The notes under the pieces are model-generated. The model was not told the origin of the DNA and ran no database searches. It worked only from the letters and a program-made list of their open reading frames with translations. The position numbers and the translations under genes were made by a program. Source: Streptomyces rishiriensis (GTDB lineage: Bacteria > Actinomycetota > Actinomycetes > Streptomycetales > Streptomycetaceae). From it: a DNA stretch of 64,000 bases. This document shows positions 45,022 to 55,304 of the stretch, piece by piece. The stretch is from contig NZ_JAUSWV010000002.1 in assembly GCF_030815485.1 (NCBI RefSeq), positions 1,674,001-1,738,000 of the forward strand, written 5' to 3'. Positions within the stretch are counted from its first letter, which is position 1. Every line of letters begins with the position of its first letter.

Positions 45022-46242
45022 TCACCGCGGGGGCTGCGCCGGCTGCCGGTAGTGATCGGCGACCACCCGCGCCATCGCCCCGATCCGGTCCCTGCGCACG
45101 TCCCCGGCGGCGAAGAAGACATGCCCGCGCACCTGCGGGTGAGCGGCGGCCAGGTCGAGGTGGTCCGACAGTTCGGCCGGGTCCTGCCAGGCCGCGGGCT
45201 GCGTCGGGTCACCCGCCCGGTAGAGGGCCTCACCGAGGTAGAGCCGGGTACGGCTGCCCTTCGCGACCTCCGCCCACCAGGGCACGAGCTTGGCGTAGTC
45301 GGCGGCCGTCAGCCCGATGTTCCAGTACAGCTGCGGGACGACGTAGTCGATCCAGCCTTCCCGCACCCATCTGCGGGTGTCCGCGTAGATGTCGTCGTAC
45401 GACTGGAGCGCCCGGGTGTCCGAGCCGCGCGAGTCGGTGGAGGCGTTGCGCCACACCCCGAAGGGACTGATCCCGAACTGGGTGCCGGGCCGCACCGCCT
45501 TGATCCGGGCGGCCGTCTCCAGCACCAGCCGGTCGACGTTGTCCCGCCGCCAGGCCGCCCGGCTGGGGAAGGCACCGCCGTAGGCGTCGTACGCGGCCTC
45601 GTCGTCGAAGGTCTGGCCGGCCACCGGGTACGGATAGAAGTAGTCGTCGAAGTGCACGGCGTCCAGGGGGTACTTCTGGACGGCGTCGAGGATCGCGTCC
45701 TGGACGAAGGCGCGGACCTCGGGCAGGCCCGGGTTGTAGTAGAGCTTCCCGCCGAACGGGACCACCCACTGCGGGTGCCTTCGCGCGGGGTGGGCGGCGA
45801 CGAGCTTCCTGGGGTCGTCATGGGTCGCGACCCGGTAGGGGTTGAACCAGGCGTGCAACTGCAGTCCGCGCGCATGCGCCTCGGTGACCGCCGTGCCCAG
45901 CGGGTCCCAGCCCGGTGACTTGCCCTGGGTGCCCGTAAGGACCTGCGACCAGGGCTCGTACGGAGAGGGCCACAGCGCGTCGGCCGTCGGCCGCACCTGG
46001 AAGATCACGGTGTTGAGCCGCCTGCTCACCGCCAGGTCGAGCATGGCGATCAGTTCGGCGCGCTGCGCCGCGGCGGTCAGGCCGGGGCGGGACGGCCAGT
46101 CCCGGTTGGAGACGGTCGCCATCCACATCCCCCGCATCTCGGTAGCCGCCCGCCGCTCCCCCGGGGGAGCGGCCGCCGCGCCCGTCGTGGTGAACGCCGA
46201 CAGCGCTGCCAGCGCGAACGCCCGCCGGGTCAGTCGCCCCAT
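45022..46242 (-). CDS. Secreted GHL10-type glycoside hydrolase (YngK-like)
   Basis: 406 residues from the ATG at 46242; ATGs at 46251 and 46257 are also in frame. Tat-like signal MGRLTRRAFALAALSAFTTT ending AAAAPPGE. The domain begins TEMRGMWMATVSNRDWPSRP and continues NTVIFQVRPTADALWPSPYE, LHAWFNPYRV, and LDAVHFDDYFYPYPVAGQTF, which carries the probable catalytic Asp, then PQLYWNIGLTAADYAKLVPW. This is the GHL10/DUF187 barrel, whose best studied members act on peptidoglycan or polysaccharide; the substrate is not known here. Confidence 0.85.
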   Translation of the reverse strand: MGRLTRRAFALAALSAFTTTGAAAAPPGERRAATEMRGMWMATVSNRDWPSRPGLTAAAQRAELIAMLDLAVSRRLNTVIFQVRPTADALWPSPYEPWSQVLTGTQGKSPGWDPLGTAVTEAHARGLQLHAWFNPYRVATHDDPRKLVAAHPARRHPQWVVPFGGKLYYNPGLPEVRAFVQDAILDAVQKYPLDAVHFDDYFYPYPVAGQTFDDEAAYDAYGGAFPSRAAWRRDNVDRLVLETAARIKAVRPGTQFGISPFGVWRNASTDSRGSDTRALQSYDDIYADTRRWVREGWIDYVVPQLYWNIGLTAADYAKLVPWWAEVAKGSRTRLYLGEALYRAGDPTQPAAWQDPAELSDHLDLAAAHPQVRGHVFFAAGDVRRDRIGAMARVVADHYRQPAQPPR

Positions 46243-46424
46243 CGCACACATCCCCACACACTCTGCGGATCCGCTCGGTCACGGATCGTTTCGCGCTACA
46301 GCATGCCTCCACCCCGACGATCGATCATCGATACTTGCTAGTAACGTGCACGATCGGAGCAGGGCGACCGGGACCCGGCAGACCTGCCCCGGCCATCTGA
46401 GTCAGCGCGGCGAAAGGGACTGAT

Positions 46425-47297
46425 GTGACGGGCACCCCAGCGGGAGATCTCTCACGGGTCGGAGTGGTCGGCTGCGGCCAGATGGGAGCGGGCATCGCAG
46501 AGGTCTGCGCCCGCGCCGGCCTCGACGTCAAGGTCGCCGAGACCACCGGCGAAGCCCTGGAGATCGGCCGTACCCGGCTGTTGAACTCCCTGGCCAAGGC
46601 CGCCGAGCGCGGCAAGATCTCCGAGGAGGAGCGGGACGCCACACTCGCGCGCCTCAGCTTCACCACCGATCTCGGCGAGTTCGCCGACCGTGACCTGGTC
46701 ATCGAGGCCGTGGTCGAGAACGAGCAGGTCAAGACCGAGATCTTCCAGGTCCTCGACCAGGTCGTGACCCGTCCGGACGCGATCCTCGCCTCCAACACCT
46801 CCTCCATCCCGCTGGTGAAGCTGGCGGTCGCCACCTCGCGGCCCGACCACGTCGTCGGCATCCACTTCTTCAACCCGGCCCCGGTGCAGCAGCTCGTCGA
46901 GCTGATCCCGGCGCTGACCACCTCGGAGGGCACGCTCAGCCGGGCCCAGCTGTTCGCCGAGAAGGTGCTGGGCAAGCACGCGATCCGCGCCCAGGACCGG
47001 TCCGGCTTCGTCGTCAACGCGCTGCTGATCCCCTATCTCCTCTCCGCGATCCGGATGTTCGAGACGGGTATCGCCAGCCGGGAGGACATCGACAACGGCA
47101 TGGAGATGGGCTGCGCCCACCCGATGGGGCCGCTGAAGCTGTCCGACCTCATCGGCCTGGACACCGTCGCCTCGGTGGCGCAGAGCATGTACGACGAGTA
47201 CAAGGAACCGCTGTACGCCGCTCCCCCGCTGCTCCAGCGCATGGTGGACGCGGGCCGGCTCGGCCGCAAGACCGGCTCGGGCTTCTACGCGTACTGA
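46425..47297 (+). CDS. 3-hydroxybutyryl-CoA dehydrogenase
   Basis: 290 residues from a GTG at 46425 with AAGGGA eight bases upstream. Residues 8-190 are the NAD-binding domain: RVGVVGCGQMGAGIAEVCAR, DLVIEAVVENEQVKTEIFQV, SNTSSIPLVKLA, VVGIHFFNPAPVQQLVEL with the catalytic His. The C-terminal dimer domain has DRSGFVVNALLIPYLLSAIR and ends in RLGRKTGSGFYAY. It oxidises 3-hydroxybutyryl-CoA or runs the reverse reduction in polyhydroxybutyrate, butyrate or extender-unit supply. Single gene with a following terminator. Confidence 0.92.
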   Translation: MTGTPAGDLSRVGVVGCGQMGAGIAEVCARAGLDVKVAETTGEALEIGRTRLLNSLAKAAERGKISEEERDATLARLSFTTDLGEFADRDLVIEAVVENEQVKTEIFQVLDQVVTRPDAILASNTSSIPLVKLAVATSRPDHVVGIHFFNPAPVQQLVELIPALTTSEGTLSRAQLFAEKVLGKHAIRAQDRSGFVVNALLIPYLLSAIRMFETGIASREDIDNGMEMGCAHPMGPLKLSDLIGLDTVASVAQSMYDEYKEPLYAAPPLLQRMVDAGRLGRKTGSGFYAY

Positions 47298-47315
47298 TCA
47301 CCGACCGTGTTCCCA

Positions 47316-47347
47316 CGGGCCCGGCGCTCCTCGGAGTGCCGGGCCCG
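47316..47347 (+). terminator. Terminator after the hydroxybutyryl-CoA dehydrogenase gene
   Basis: Stem CGGGCCCGGC (47316-47325) with its complement (47338-47347), extended by inner GCTC/GAGT to about 14 pairs, with a CTCG tetraloop. Confidence 0.8.
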
Positions 47348-47479
47348 CGGCATTCACACGTCGTGTGCGCCACGGGTCCGCATATGCCGCGCGCACACTC
47401 TCCCCACCGGCCCACCAGGCGGGTTCACTCGTCATGTGCATGCAAGGGATGTGAGACGACTACGGAAGGGAGCGGACAC

Positions 47480-47737
47480 GTGACCGCCGACCCCGGGCAT
47501 CCCGCGGTTCATGGAGAACTCGCAGAGTTACGTCGCCGGCTCGATGTGGCCTACGCCCGCGTCGAGGGCGGGCTGGCCCTGCTGTCCCACCGCACGGAGG
47601 AGACCGCCAAGGAACTGGACGAGCTGAACACCCGCATGATCTCGCTGGAACACGCGCGCTGGCCGCTGCCCTCGCTGGCGGCGCTCACGGCCCTGGGGGC
47701 ACTGGTCGCGACGGTCTGGCAGGCGCTGGCCCACTGA
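47480..47737 (+). CDS. Small coiled-coil protein with C-terminal membrane anchor
   Basis: 85 residues from the GTG at 47480 (GGGAG seven bases upstream). Residues 10-58 are heptad-like and probably a coiled coil (LAELRRRLDVAYARVEGGLA, LLSHRTEETAKELDELNTRM, ISLEHARW). Residues 60-84 form one transmembrane helix (LAALTALGALVATVWQALAH). Such tail-anchored coiled coils are frequent in Streptomyces and unassigned. No partner gene is adjacent. Confidence 0.7.
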   Translation: MTADPGHPAVHGELAELRRRLDVAYARVEGGLALLSHRTEETAKELDELNTRMISLEHARWPLPSLAALTALGALVATVWQALAH

Positions 47738-47775
47738 ACCCCGGCCACGGCCGGTCCCGCGGCCGCCTCCCGCGA

Positions 47776-48312
47776 CTAGCCGTCGGCGAGCCTGAGGTGG
47801 TGTAGCAGCATCAGTGCGGCCGCCATGTTGGCGGCCGGCACCTCCCCCCGGGCGACCAGGTCGGGAACGACCTTGAGGGGGACCCATTCCCGGCGGTCCG
47901 ACTCGAAGTCGTCCACCGGGTGCCCCAGGTACTCGCCGCGGTCCGACCAGTAGATGTGGTGGACGGCGTCGGTGAGCCCGTTGGACGGCTCCACGCTCAT
48001 CAGGTGGCGCAGCGGCCCCGGCCGCCAGCCGGTCTCCTCCTCGAGCTCCCTGGCGGCCGCGCGGGCGATGTCCTCGCCGTCCTCCACCACTCCCGCCGCG
48101 AGTTCCCATCCCCAGCTGTCGGTGATGAAGCGGTGGCGCCAGAGCAGGAGAACCTCGTTGGCGCGGTTCACGACCGTCGCCACCGCGACCGGCCGCAGCC
48201 GTATGAGGAAGTGCTCGAGGTGCCGGCCGTCAGGCAGCTCCACATCTGCCAGGTTGACGCTGAACCAGCGGTTTTCATACACAGTTTGTTCGTTCTGTTT
48301 CGTCCACTGCAC
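47776..48312 (-). CDS. Nudix hydrolase
   Basis: 178 residues. The Nudix box is GVVEDGEDIARAAARELEEE followed by TGW, matching G-x5-E-x7-R-E-x2-E-E-x-G at about residues 73-95. The N-terminal part (VYENRWFSVNLADVELPDGR) and WRHRFITDSWGWELAAG resemble ADP-ribose pyrophosphatase-like members. It would cleave a nucleotide-linked pyrophosphate. Substrate not certain. Single gene. Confidence 0.88.
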   Translation of the reverse strand: MQWTKQNEQTVYENRWFSVNLADVELPDGRHLEHFLIRLRPVAVATVVNRANEVLLLWRHRFITDSWGWELAAGVVEDGEDIARAAARELEEETGWRPGPLRHLMSVEPSNGLTDAVHHIYWSDRGEYLGHPVDDFESDRREWVPLKVVPDLVARGEVPAANMAAALMLLHHLRLADG

Positions 48313-48464
48313 GGTTCTGCCACCTTCCGTCGAGTGAGTGGCAATATCGCAGCAGGAACTGTGCAGCGTCGGCGTAGCCGTCGGTGTGGATGGCTGTGGA
48401 GATGTCGTGTCGGTGTGGGTGTCGGCTTACGGCGTCGGTGGTCCCTTACCCCGCTGCGTCCCGC

Positions 48465-49805
48465 CTAGAGCGGTACGCGCAGGGCCCCGTCGATGAGTTC
48501 GGCGGCCTCCGCCGTGCCCGCGCAGTCGCTGCGCACCAGATGTTCGCGCACCGCCCGGAGTCTGTCGCGCACCCGCCGGGACTCCATTCCCCGGGCCTGT
48601 TCGGCCATCTGCACCGCGGTGGCCACCGCCTTGTCGGTGTTGCCCTGGCGCAGTTCGATCGTGCTGAGCATGGCGAGCCGGTGCACCCGGCCGCGGTCGT
48701 GCGCCGGGGTGCCGACGGCGGCCGCGGCGTGCTCGGCGGCGGCGGCGAGGTCGCCGAGACTGAGCAGCGCCTCCGCCACCTGGACGTTGACGAGGCCCGG
48801 TTGGACATAGCCGGTCTCGTCGGGCTCGTGTCCACGCCGGATGTGATCGGCGGCGGTCTCGGCACGCCGGATGCAGGACAGGGCGCTCGTGCCGTCGCCG
48901 AGGTGGGCGTACGCCTTGGCCTGCATGGCGTACAGGTCGGAGGCGAGGGCGGGCGTGATGTGCCGGCCAGCCGCCCGCAGCGCGGCCTCCGCGAAGGCGA
49001 CGGCCTGCCGGTACTCCCGCATGAACAGCGACTGGTTGACGAGCAGGGCGATGACGTACGCCCCGAGCCCCCGGTCCCCGCTGGCCTTCGCCAGTCGCAG
49101 CGCCTGGTGGAAGTAGCGCTGGGCCAGGCCGTGCGCGTCCGAGTCGTACGCGCAGATCCCGGCGACGGCCACCAACCCGCCGGTGGCACGGTGCAGTTGA
49201 CGGCCCGTCTCGTCGGTGTAGCTGCCGCGCAGCAGCGGCGCCGCCTCCGCGTTGAGGAAGCCGACGATGCGGCTGCGCGTCGCGATGCCCCCCGCCTTGC
49301 GGTACATCTGCTCGTAGTGGGCTCGGGCGGCCCGCAGCATCTCGAGGTCGGCCGAGGTGACCGGATGGCGGCCGCCCCGGGAGACGTCGACGTCCTCCGG
49401 CGGGTTCTCCCACTCCCACACCGGCATCACGGCCGGCGTGCCGGTGACGGCGGGCGCCCCCAGGAGGTGCGGGCGCTGCTGCTCGTCGGAGCGCCACAGG
49501 GCGGTGGCCCGCTCGACGAAGCCGGAGAGCGAGGAGCTGTGCGGGCCGGCCGGTTCGCCCGGCACGCCCAGGCCGATGTCGTCGAGGGTGACCGGCCGGT
49601 GCAGCCGCCCGGCGAGCACCTCGCAGATGAGGTCGGGCACCTGGCCCCGCGGCCGCTGGCCCTTCAGCCACCGGGCCACCGCCGTGTGCTCGTACCGCAG
49701 CGCCAGGCCGCGGGCCCGTCCGGCCTGGTTCACATGGGCGGCGAGGCCCGCGTGCGAGACGCCCGCCTCGTCCAGGATCGCGTCGAGCAGAGTGTTGGGC
49801 TGCAT
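48465..49805 (-). CDS. TPR-containing transcriptional regulator, NsdA-like
   Basis: 446 residues from the ATG at 49805 (GGGGGG five bases upstream). The N-terminal part has a helix-turn-helix-like stretch GVSHAGLAAHVNQAGRARGL with YEHTAVARWLKGQRPRGQVP, the pattern seen in NsdA-type regulators of Streptomyces development and antibiotic production. A long helical repeat region follows (ASDLYAMQAKAYAHLGDGTS, EALLSLGDLAAAAEHAAAAV). It looks like a sensor-type repressor. A palindrome TCACAC-GGG-GTGTGA lies 47-61 bases upstream of the start. Assignment to this family is by motif memory. Confidence 0.72.
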   Translation of the reverse strand: MQPNTLLDAILDEAGVSHAGLAAHVNQAGRARGLALRYEHTAVARWLKGQRPRGQVPDLICEVLAGRLHRPVTLDDIGLGVPGEPAGPHSSSLSGFVERATALWRSDEQQRPHLLGAPAVTGTPAVMPVWEWENPPEDVDVSRGGRHPVTSADLEMLRAARAHYEQMYRKAGGIATRSRIVGFLNAEAAPLLRGSYTDETGRQLHRATGGLVAVAGICAYDSDAHGLAQRYFHQALRLAKASGDRGLGAYVIALLVNQSLFMREYRQAVAFAEAALRAAGRHITPALASDLYAMQAKAYAHLGDGTSALSCIRRAETAADHIRRGHEPDETGYVQPGLVNVQVAEALLSLGDLAAAAEHAAAAVGTPAHDRGRVHRLAMLSTIELRQGNTDKAVATAVQMAEQARGMESRRVRDRLRAVREHLVRSDCAGTAEAAELIDGALRVPL

Positions 49806-49851
49806 GGGTGCCCCCCGGTGCCTCGGTGCCGTCAGAGTAGTGGGTCCGCCC

Positions 49852-49866
49852 TCACACGGGGTGTGA
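49852..49866 (-). promoter_or_regulatory. Palindrome upstream of the TPR regulator
   Basis: TCACAC-GGG-GTGTGA, arms of six bases, 47-61 bases before the ATG. A TACTCT box at 49839-49834 (minus strand) lies between it and the gene, so the palindrome would cover or precede the -35. Confidence 0.45.
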
Positions 49867-50145
49867 ACGGAGTACGCGCGTTCGCAGGGTGCGCGCACTG
49901 TCGCGGAGCGTTTCCGGTCGGTTGACTGGAATGCCTCGCAAGAGGTTCGCCGGGCCGTCGGCGCCCCCCTCATCAAGCGACGGCCCGGCGATTCACCGCT
50001 GCTGCGTCACGCGTCACCGTGGCGGCGCGGGTGTCACGCGCCCCTTCGCGCACATGCCGGCCGTGGGCAGCCCCAGCGAGGGCCCGGCGCAACGCCCTGA
50101 TGCCGAACATGTCGCTGGTCCCCCGTCCAGGCCCCGACAACGCAG
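49867..50145. other. Intergenic region, no gene seen
   Basis: Together with the palindrome upstream of the TPR regulator and the pheT terminator, this forms the 511-bp gap between pheT and the regulator gene. I see no RNA gene or coding frame with support. Confidence 0.5.
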
Positions 50146-50175
50146 ATCGGACCGGCCCCGAAAGGCCGGTCCGAT
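50146..50175 (-). terminator. Terminator of pheST
   Basis: A perfect 12-bp stem, ATCGGACCGGCC at 50146-50157 and its complement at 50164-50175, with loop CCGAAA. It lies about 140 bases past the pheT stop codon. No U tract. Confidence 0.75.
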
Positions 50176-50316
50176 TCTGTCGAGGTCATGGCCCGGAAGG
50201 ACCGGCCATCGGGAGATCTCATCCCGACGGGTGAGGTTCCCCCCGGGTGCGGTCGCGCACCCCCGCACCCGGGGGCACGCAGGTGCGCGACCGGCCGCCA
50301 CGGCGGCGGGTCGGCA

Positions 50317-52839
50317 TCAGGCCCGCAGGACCGCGCCCGTCCGCTCGCCCGCCAGGGCAACCGCCGCATCCCTGGCGGCCGACGCCTCGTCGACGGTCAG
50401 CGTCCGGTCGTCCGCCCGGAAACGCAGCGCGTACGCGAGGGACTTGCGCCCCTCACCGAGCTGCTCCGCGTTCTCGTACACGTCGAACAGCCGGATCGCC
50501 TCGAGCAGTTCGCCGGCGCCTTCGCGCAGCGCGGCCTCGACCTCGGCGTGCGGGACGAACCTGTCGACGACCAGGGCGACGTCCTGCGTGGCCACCGGGA
50601 ACACCGAGATGCTCGGCGCCTGGGGCGTGTCGTCGCCGACCTGCTCCAGCACGTCCAGGTCCAGTTCCATCGCGGAGGTGCGCGAGGGCAGCCCCAGCGC
50701 CTTCAGCACCCGCGGGTGCAGCTCACCGGCGTGGCCCACGACGCGCTCGGCGCCGTCGACGACGACCCGCAGCTCGGCGCACCGGCCCGGGTGCCACGGC
50801 CCGTACTGCCCGCTGCGCACGAGCAGTTCGGCCCCGGCCTCGCGGGCGACGGCACGCGCCGCCTCGACGGCGTCGGCCCAGTCCGCCGGACGGCCCTTGC
50901 CCCACCAGCCGGCCTGCTCGCGGGCGCCCGCGAGGACGACGGCGACATGGCGCGGCTGCGCGGGCAGCACGGCGTCCAGCGACGCGATCTCCTCGTCGGT
51001 GGGACGGCGGTCGACGGGCAGGTGCCCGGCGACGCGCTGCTCCTCCTGCGGGAGGAACACCAGCCCGGTCTCGAACAGCGCCAGATCGTGCGAACCCCGG
51101 CCGTCGTTGCGGCGCAGGGCGGCCAGGAGGCCCGGCAGCAGCGACGTACGGAGCACGGGCTCCTCGTCGTTGAGCGGGTTCGTCAGCCGGACGACACGGC
51201 GGGCCGGGTCGTCGGCGTCCAGCCCGAGCTGGTCGAAGACCTGCTCGCCGATGAACGGGTAGTTCGGCGCCTCGACATAGCCGGAGCCGGCCAGGGCGCG
51301 GCCGACGCGGCGGTGGAGGCGCTGGCGGTGGGTGAGACCGCGGCCCGAGGGCGGCTTGGGCAGCGTGGAGGGCAGGTTCTCGTAGCCCTCCAGCCGGATG
51401 ACCTCCTCCGCCAGGTCGTTGACCTCGGCGAGGTCGGGACGCCAGGACGGGACGGTGACGATCAGCTCGTCCTGCCCGTACACGTCGCAGCCGATCTCCT
51501 GGAGGCGGCGGACGACGGTCTCCCGGCCGTACTCCACGCCCGCGACCTTGTCCGGGTGGTTCGCCGGGACACTGATCGTGTGCGGGGCGGACGGGGCGAT
51601 GATCTCCGTGACGCCCGCGTCGGCCGTGCCGCCCGCGAGCAGGACCAGCAGGTCGACGGTGCGCTGCGCGGCGGCCGCCGCGGCCTGCGGGTCCACACCG
51701 CGCTCGAAGCGCCTGGACGCCTCGGAGGACAGCTTGTGCCGACGGGCCGTACGCGCGATCGACACCGCGTCGAAGTGAGCGGCCTCGATGACCACGTCGG
51801 TCGTCGAGGCGCCGCCGGTCTCGGCGGCCTCGTGATCGGCGATCTCGGTGTTGGCGCCGCCCATGACACCGGCGAGGCCGATGGGACCGCGGTCGTCGGT
51901 GATCACCAGGTCCTCGGCGTGCAGCTCACGCGTCACCCCGTCGAGGGTGACGATCCGCTCGCCCTCCCCGGCCCGTCGCACGCCGATGGCGCCCTGGACC
52001 AGCGAACGGTCGTAGGCGTGCAGCGGCTGGCCGATCTCCATCATCACGTAGTTGGTGATGTCGACGGCGAGCGAGATCGGGCGCATGCCGACCTTCTGAA
52101 GCCGGCGCGTCAGCCAGATCGGGGAGCGCGCCTCGGGGCTCAGGCCGGTGACGGTGCGGGCGGTGAAGCGGTCGCAGCCCATCGGCTCGGAGACCCGCAC
52201 CGGGTAGCCGAAGGCGTTCGGCGCCGGTACGTCGATCAGCGCCGGGTCGCGCAGCGGCAGACCGTAGGCGATGGCGACCTCACGGGCGACACCCCGGATG
52301 GAGAGGCAGTCGCCGCGGTTGGCGGTGACGGCGATGTCCAGGACCTCGTCGACCAGCTCGAGCAGCTCGATGGCGTCCTTGCCGACCTCGGTCTCCGGAG
52401 GCAGCACGATGATGCCGTGGCTGCCGTCGTCGCCCATGCCCAGCTCGTCGCCGGAGCAGATCATGCCGTGGGAGGTCTTGCCGTACGTCTTGCGCGCGGC
52501 GATGGCGAAGTTGCCCGGCAGGACGGCGCCCGGGAGGACCACGACGACCTTGTCGCCGACGGCGAAGTTGCGGGCGCCGCAGACGATCTCCTGGGGCTCA
52601 CCGGTGCCGTTGGCGGTGCCGACGTCGACGGTGCAGAAGCGGATCGGCTTCTTGAAGCCCTCGAGCTCCTCGATGGTGAGCACCCGGCCCACCACGAGGG
52701 GGCCCTTCAGGTCGGCTCCGAGCGGCTCGACGGTCTCCACCTCGAGGCCCGCCGACACGAGCTTGGCCTGCACGTCACGGCCGGTCTCGGTGGCCGGCAG
52801 GTCGACGTACTCCCGCAGCCAGGAAAGCGGGACCCGCAT
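50317..52839 (-). CDS. pheT: Phenylalanine--tRNA ligase beta subunit
   Basis: 840 residues. The N-terminal EMAP/tRNA-binding domain starts [20 protein letters not shown] and has [20 protein letters not shown]; the B3/B4 editing domain is around 200-380; B5 and the catalytic-like core follow ([40 protein letters not shown]); the C-terminal anticodon-binding fold is at 750-840 ([20 protein letters not shown]). It joins PheS in an alpha2beta2 enzyme. The ATG shares one base with the pheS stop (TGATG), so translation is coupled. Confidence 0.95.
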   Translation of the reverse strand: MRVPLSWLREYVDLPATETGRDVQAKLVSAGLEVETVEPLGADLKGPLVVGRVLTIEELEGFKKPIRFCTVDVGTANGTGEPQEIVCGARNFAVGDKVVVVLPGAVLPGNFAIAARKTYGKTSHGMICSGDELGMGDDGSHGIIVLPPETEVGKDAIELLELVDEVLDIAVTANRGDCLSIRGVAREVAIAYGLPLRDPALIDVPAPNAFGYPVRVSEPMGCDRFTARTVTGLSPEARSPIWLTRRLQKVGMRPISLAVDITNYVMMEIGQPLHAYDRSLVQGAIGVRRAGEGERIVTLDGVTRELHAEDLVITDDRGPIGLAGVMGGANTEIADHEAAETGGASTTDVVIEAAHFDAVSIARTARRHKLSSEASRRFERGVDPQAAAAAAQRTVDLLVLLAGGTADAGVTEIIAPSAPHTISVPANHPDKVAGVEYGRETVVRRLQEIGCDVYGQDELIVTVPSWRPDLAEVNDLAEEVIRLEGYENLPSTLPKPPSGRGLTHRQRLHRRVGRALAGSGYVEAPNYPFIGEQVFDQLGLDADDPARRVVRLTNPLNDEEPVLRTSLLPGLLAALRRNDGRGSHDLALFETGLVFLPQEEQRVAGHLPVDRRPTDEEIASLDAVLPAQPRHVAVVLAGAREQAGWWGKGRPADWADAVEAARAVAREAGAELLVRSGQYGPWHPGRCAELRVVVDGAERVVGHAGELHPRVLKALGLPSRTSAMELDLDVLEQVGDDTPQAPSISVFPVATQDVALVVDRFVPHAEVEAALREGAGELLEAIRLFDVYENAEQLGEGRKSLAYALRFRADDRTLTVDEASAARDAAVALAGERTGAVLRA

Positions 52840-53960
52840 CAGATCTCCATCCCGAACGGCCGGGTGAACCGGACGTCACCCTCGACCATGTCTCGCATGT
52901 CTTCGACGTTGTGGCGGAACATCAGCATCCGCTCGATGCCGAACCCGAAGGCGAACCCGCTGTACTTCTCCGGGTCGACGCCGCAGGCGGCCAGCACCTT
53001 GGGGTTGACCATGCCGCAGCCGCCGAGCTCGATCCAGCCCTCGCTGGAGCAGGTGCGGCAGGGGCGGTCGGGGTTGCCGACGGACTCGCCGCGGCAGACG
53101 TAGCAGACCATGTCCATCTCGGCGGACGGCTCGGTGAAGGGGAAGAAGTTCGGCCGCAGCCGGGTCTTCATTCCCTCGCCGAACAGCGACTGGACCATGT
53201 GGTCCAGGGTGCCCTTGAGGTCGGCCATGGTCAGGCCCTCGTCCACGGCCAGCAGCTCGACCTGGTGGAAGACCGGGGTGTGCGTCGCGTCCAGCTCGTC
53301 GGTGCGGTACACGCGGCCGGGGCAGATCACGTACACCGGCAGTTCACGGCCGAGCAGGGAGCGGATCTGGACCGGCGAGGTGTGGGTGCGCAGCACGACA
53401 CCGGACTCGGTGCCGCCCTGCGGGCCCTGCACGAAGAACGTGTCGGCCTCGCCGCGGGCCGGGTGGTCCGGACCGATGTTGAGCGCGTCGAAGTTGAACC
53501 ACTCGGCCTCGACCTGCGGGCCCTCGGCGACCTCGTAGCCCATGGCCACGAAGACGTCCTCGATGCGCTCCGACAGCGTCGTGAGCGGGTGGCGGGCGCC
53601 GGCCGGCTCGCGGTCGTACGGCAGTGTGACGTCCACCGCCTCCTCGACCAGCACGCGCTGGTCGCGCTCGGCCTCGAGCTCCTCCTGGCGGGCGGCGAGG
53701 GCCTTGTTCACGGCGCCCCGGGCCTGGCCGACCAGCTTGCCGGCGGCCGCCTTGGCGTGCGGCGGCAGGGCGCCGATCTCGCGGTTGGCCAGGGCCAGCG
53801 GGGAGGCGCCGCCGGTGTGCGCGACCTTGGCCTCCTGGAGCGCGTCGAGGGAGTCCGCGGCGGCGAAGGCGGCGAGCGCCCCGTCCCGCATGCGCTCGAT
53901 CTCTTCCGGTTTCAAGGCCTCGACCTCTACCGGGTCGTACGACTTATTCGGTGCCGACAT
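52839..53960 (-). CDS. pheS: Phenylalanine--tRNA ligase alpha subunit
   Basis: 373 residues. Class II core: motif 2 region [20 protein letters not shown], then [20 protein letters not shown], and motif 3 [20 protein letters not shown] at the C-terminus. A Cys-rich insert [20 protein letters not shown] lies between, seen in actinobacterial PheS. The N-terminal coiled coil is at 20-100. GGGAAGAG lies just before the ATG. A TAGACT box in the 151-bp gap upstream may be the promoter; there is no Phe-rich leader ORF. Confidence 0.95.
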   Translation of the reverse strand: MSAPNKSYDPVEVEALKPEEIERMRDGALAAFAAADSLDALQEAKVAHTGGASPLALANREIGALPPHAKAAAGKLVGQARGAVNKALAARQEELEAERDQRVLVEEAVDVTLPYDREPAGARHPLTTLSERIEDVFVAMGYEVAEGPQVEAEWFNFDALNIGPDHPARGEADTFFVQGPQGGTESGVVLRTHTSPVQIRSLLGRELPVYVICPGRVYRTDELDATHTPVFHQVELLAVDEGLTMADLKGTLDHMVQSLFGEGMKTRLRPNFFPFTEPSAEMDMVCYVCRGESVGNPDRPCRTCSSEGWIELGGCGMVNPKVLAACGVDPEKYSGFAFGFGIERMLMFRHNVEDMRDMVEGDVRFTRPFGMEI

Positions 53961-54111
53961 CTCTTCCCGTGCTTCCGATTGGCTGGCTGAAGGTCCCCGT
54001 CACCGACTCACGCTGAGGTCAGAGGGCCGTCCATGGGACACAAAGGTGCCAAAGGCCGAGTCTAACGGGGTGGAGGTATACGCATGCGCCCGCGGGCCGC
54101 CCGGCCGGTTC

Positions 54112-55251
54112 TCAGGTGAGATACGCCGGGGCGCTCACGGGCAGGGTAAATCGGAACTCGGCGCCGCCGCCGGGGGCGCGGCCGACCGTGATGACGCCGC
54201 CGTGGGCTTCGACGATGCCCTTGACGATGTACAGCCCGAGGCCCGTGCCACCGCGCTTGCTGCCCCGCCAGAAGCGGGTGAAGACGCGGTTCATGGACTC
54301 CTCCGGGATGCCTGCCCCCTCGTCGCTCACCGTGACCGACGTACCGGTGTCCTCCCCTTCGCGGGGGGACGCCGAGGGCGTGACGTCGATCGTGACGGTT
54401 CCCTCGCCATGGCGCACCGCATTTTCGAGGAGGTTGCTGAGGACCTGGTCGACCTTGTCGGGGTCGGCCCACAGAGCGGGCAGCGGCTGCTCCAGACGCA
54501 GCAGGAACCGGTCGGCGGGCTGTCCCGCGGCGACGTAGGCCTGGATGTGCCGTCCCACCGCCGCGCCGATGTCGACGGGCTGGCGGCGCAGCTCCAGCCG
54601 GCCCGAGTCGATGCGCGAGATGTCGAGCAGCTCGGCGATGAGGCGGGTGACCCGGTCCGCGTCGGCGTCGACGGTCTCCAGCATCAGCCGCTTCTGGTCG
54701 TCGGTGAACCTCGACCACTTGGCGAGCAGGGTGGCGGTGAAGCCCTTGACCGAGGTCAGCGGCGAGCGCAGCTCGTGGGCCACGGTGGCGATCAGCTCGG
54801 CGTGGCTGCGTTCGGTACGGCGGCGGGCCTCGGTGTCGCGGATCGAGACGACGACCCGGCGGACCGGTCCGGTGGGTTCGCCGCGGACGTACCGCACCGT
54901 GACGAGCACCTCGCGTCCGCCCGGCAGCAGGAGGTTGCGCTCGGGCTGTCCCACCCGGATGGCGAGGCCGCCGTAGGGGTCGGTCAGCTGCCACCAGCGG
55001 CGGCCTTCGAGGTCCTCCAGCGGCAGGGCCTTCTCGAGCCGCTGCCCGAGGGCGTCCGCGGCCGGGACGGCGGTGATGCGCTGGGCGGCGGCGTTGAAGC
55101 AGACGACGTGCCCGTGTTCGTCGGCGACCACGAGCCCGTCGGGCAGGTCGTCGGGGTCGATGCCGAGACCGGCGGGGTCAGCGGCCGGCCGGGGCGCGGC
55201 GGCGTCGGGCGCGGGCTGCGCATCCCGTGTACTGCTCATGCCGACGCTCAT
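54112..55251 (-). CDS. PAS-domain sensor histidine kinase
   Basis: 379 residues, no transmembrane segment seen. A PAS domain at about 35-135 (GLVVADEHGHVVCFNAAAQR, ALGQRLEKALPL). The H box is ATVAHELRSPLTSVKGFTAT near residue 158; N box LSNLLENAVRHGEGTVTIDV; G1 SDEGAGIPEESMNRVF; F and G2 box TRFWRGSKRGGTGLGLYIVK. It autophosphorylates and should signal to a response regulator, but none is adjacent, so it is an orphan kinase. The soluble PAS suggests a cytoplasmic or redox cue. The ATG at 55251 has GGTGGGG eight bases upstream. Confidence 0.9.
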   Translation of the reverse strand: MSVGMSSTRDAQPAPDAAAPRPAADPAGLGIDPDDLPDGLVVADEHGHVVCFNAAAQRITAVPAADALGQRLEKALPLEDLEGRRWWQLTDPYGGLAIRVGQPERNLLLPGGREVLVTVRYVRGEPTGPVRRVVVSIRDTEARRRTERSHAELIATVAHELRSPLTSVKGFTATLLAKWSRFTDDQKRLMLETVDADADRVTRLIAELLDISRIDSGRLELRRQPVDIGAAVGRHIQAYVAAGQPADRFLLRLEQPLPALWADPDKVDQVLSNLLENAVRHGEGTVTIDVTPSASPREGEDTGTSVTVSDEGAGIPEESMNRVFTRFWRGSKRGGTGLGLYIVKGIVEAHGGVITVGRAPGGGAEFRFTLPVSAPAYLT

Positions 55252-55304
55252 TCCCCGTACCCCACCTCTCAGACGACTGAGGGGCCCCCGAGCTGGTCAC
55301 CCTA

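Noticed and set aside
53961..54111. Phe-rich leader peptide or T-box before pheST
   Set aside because: The only small frames found (such as MRIPPPR and MDGPLTSA) lack Phe codons, and no terminator or T-box text is visible.
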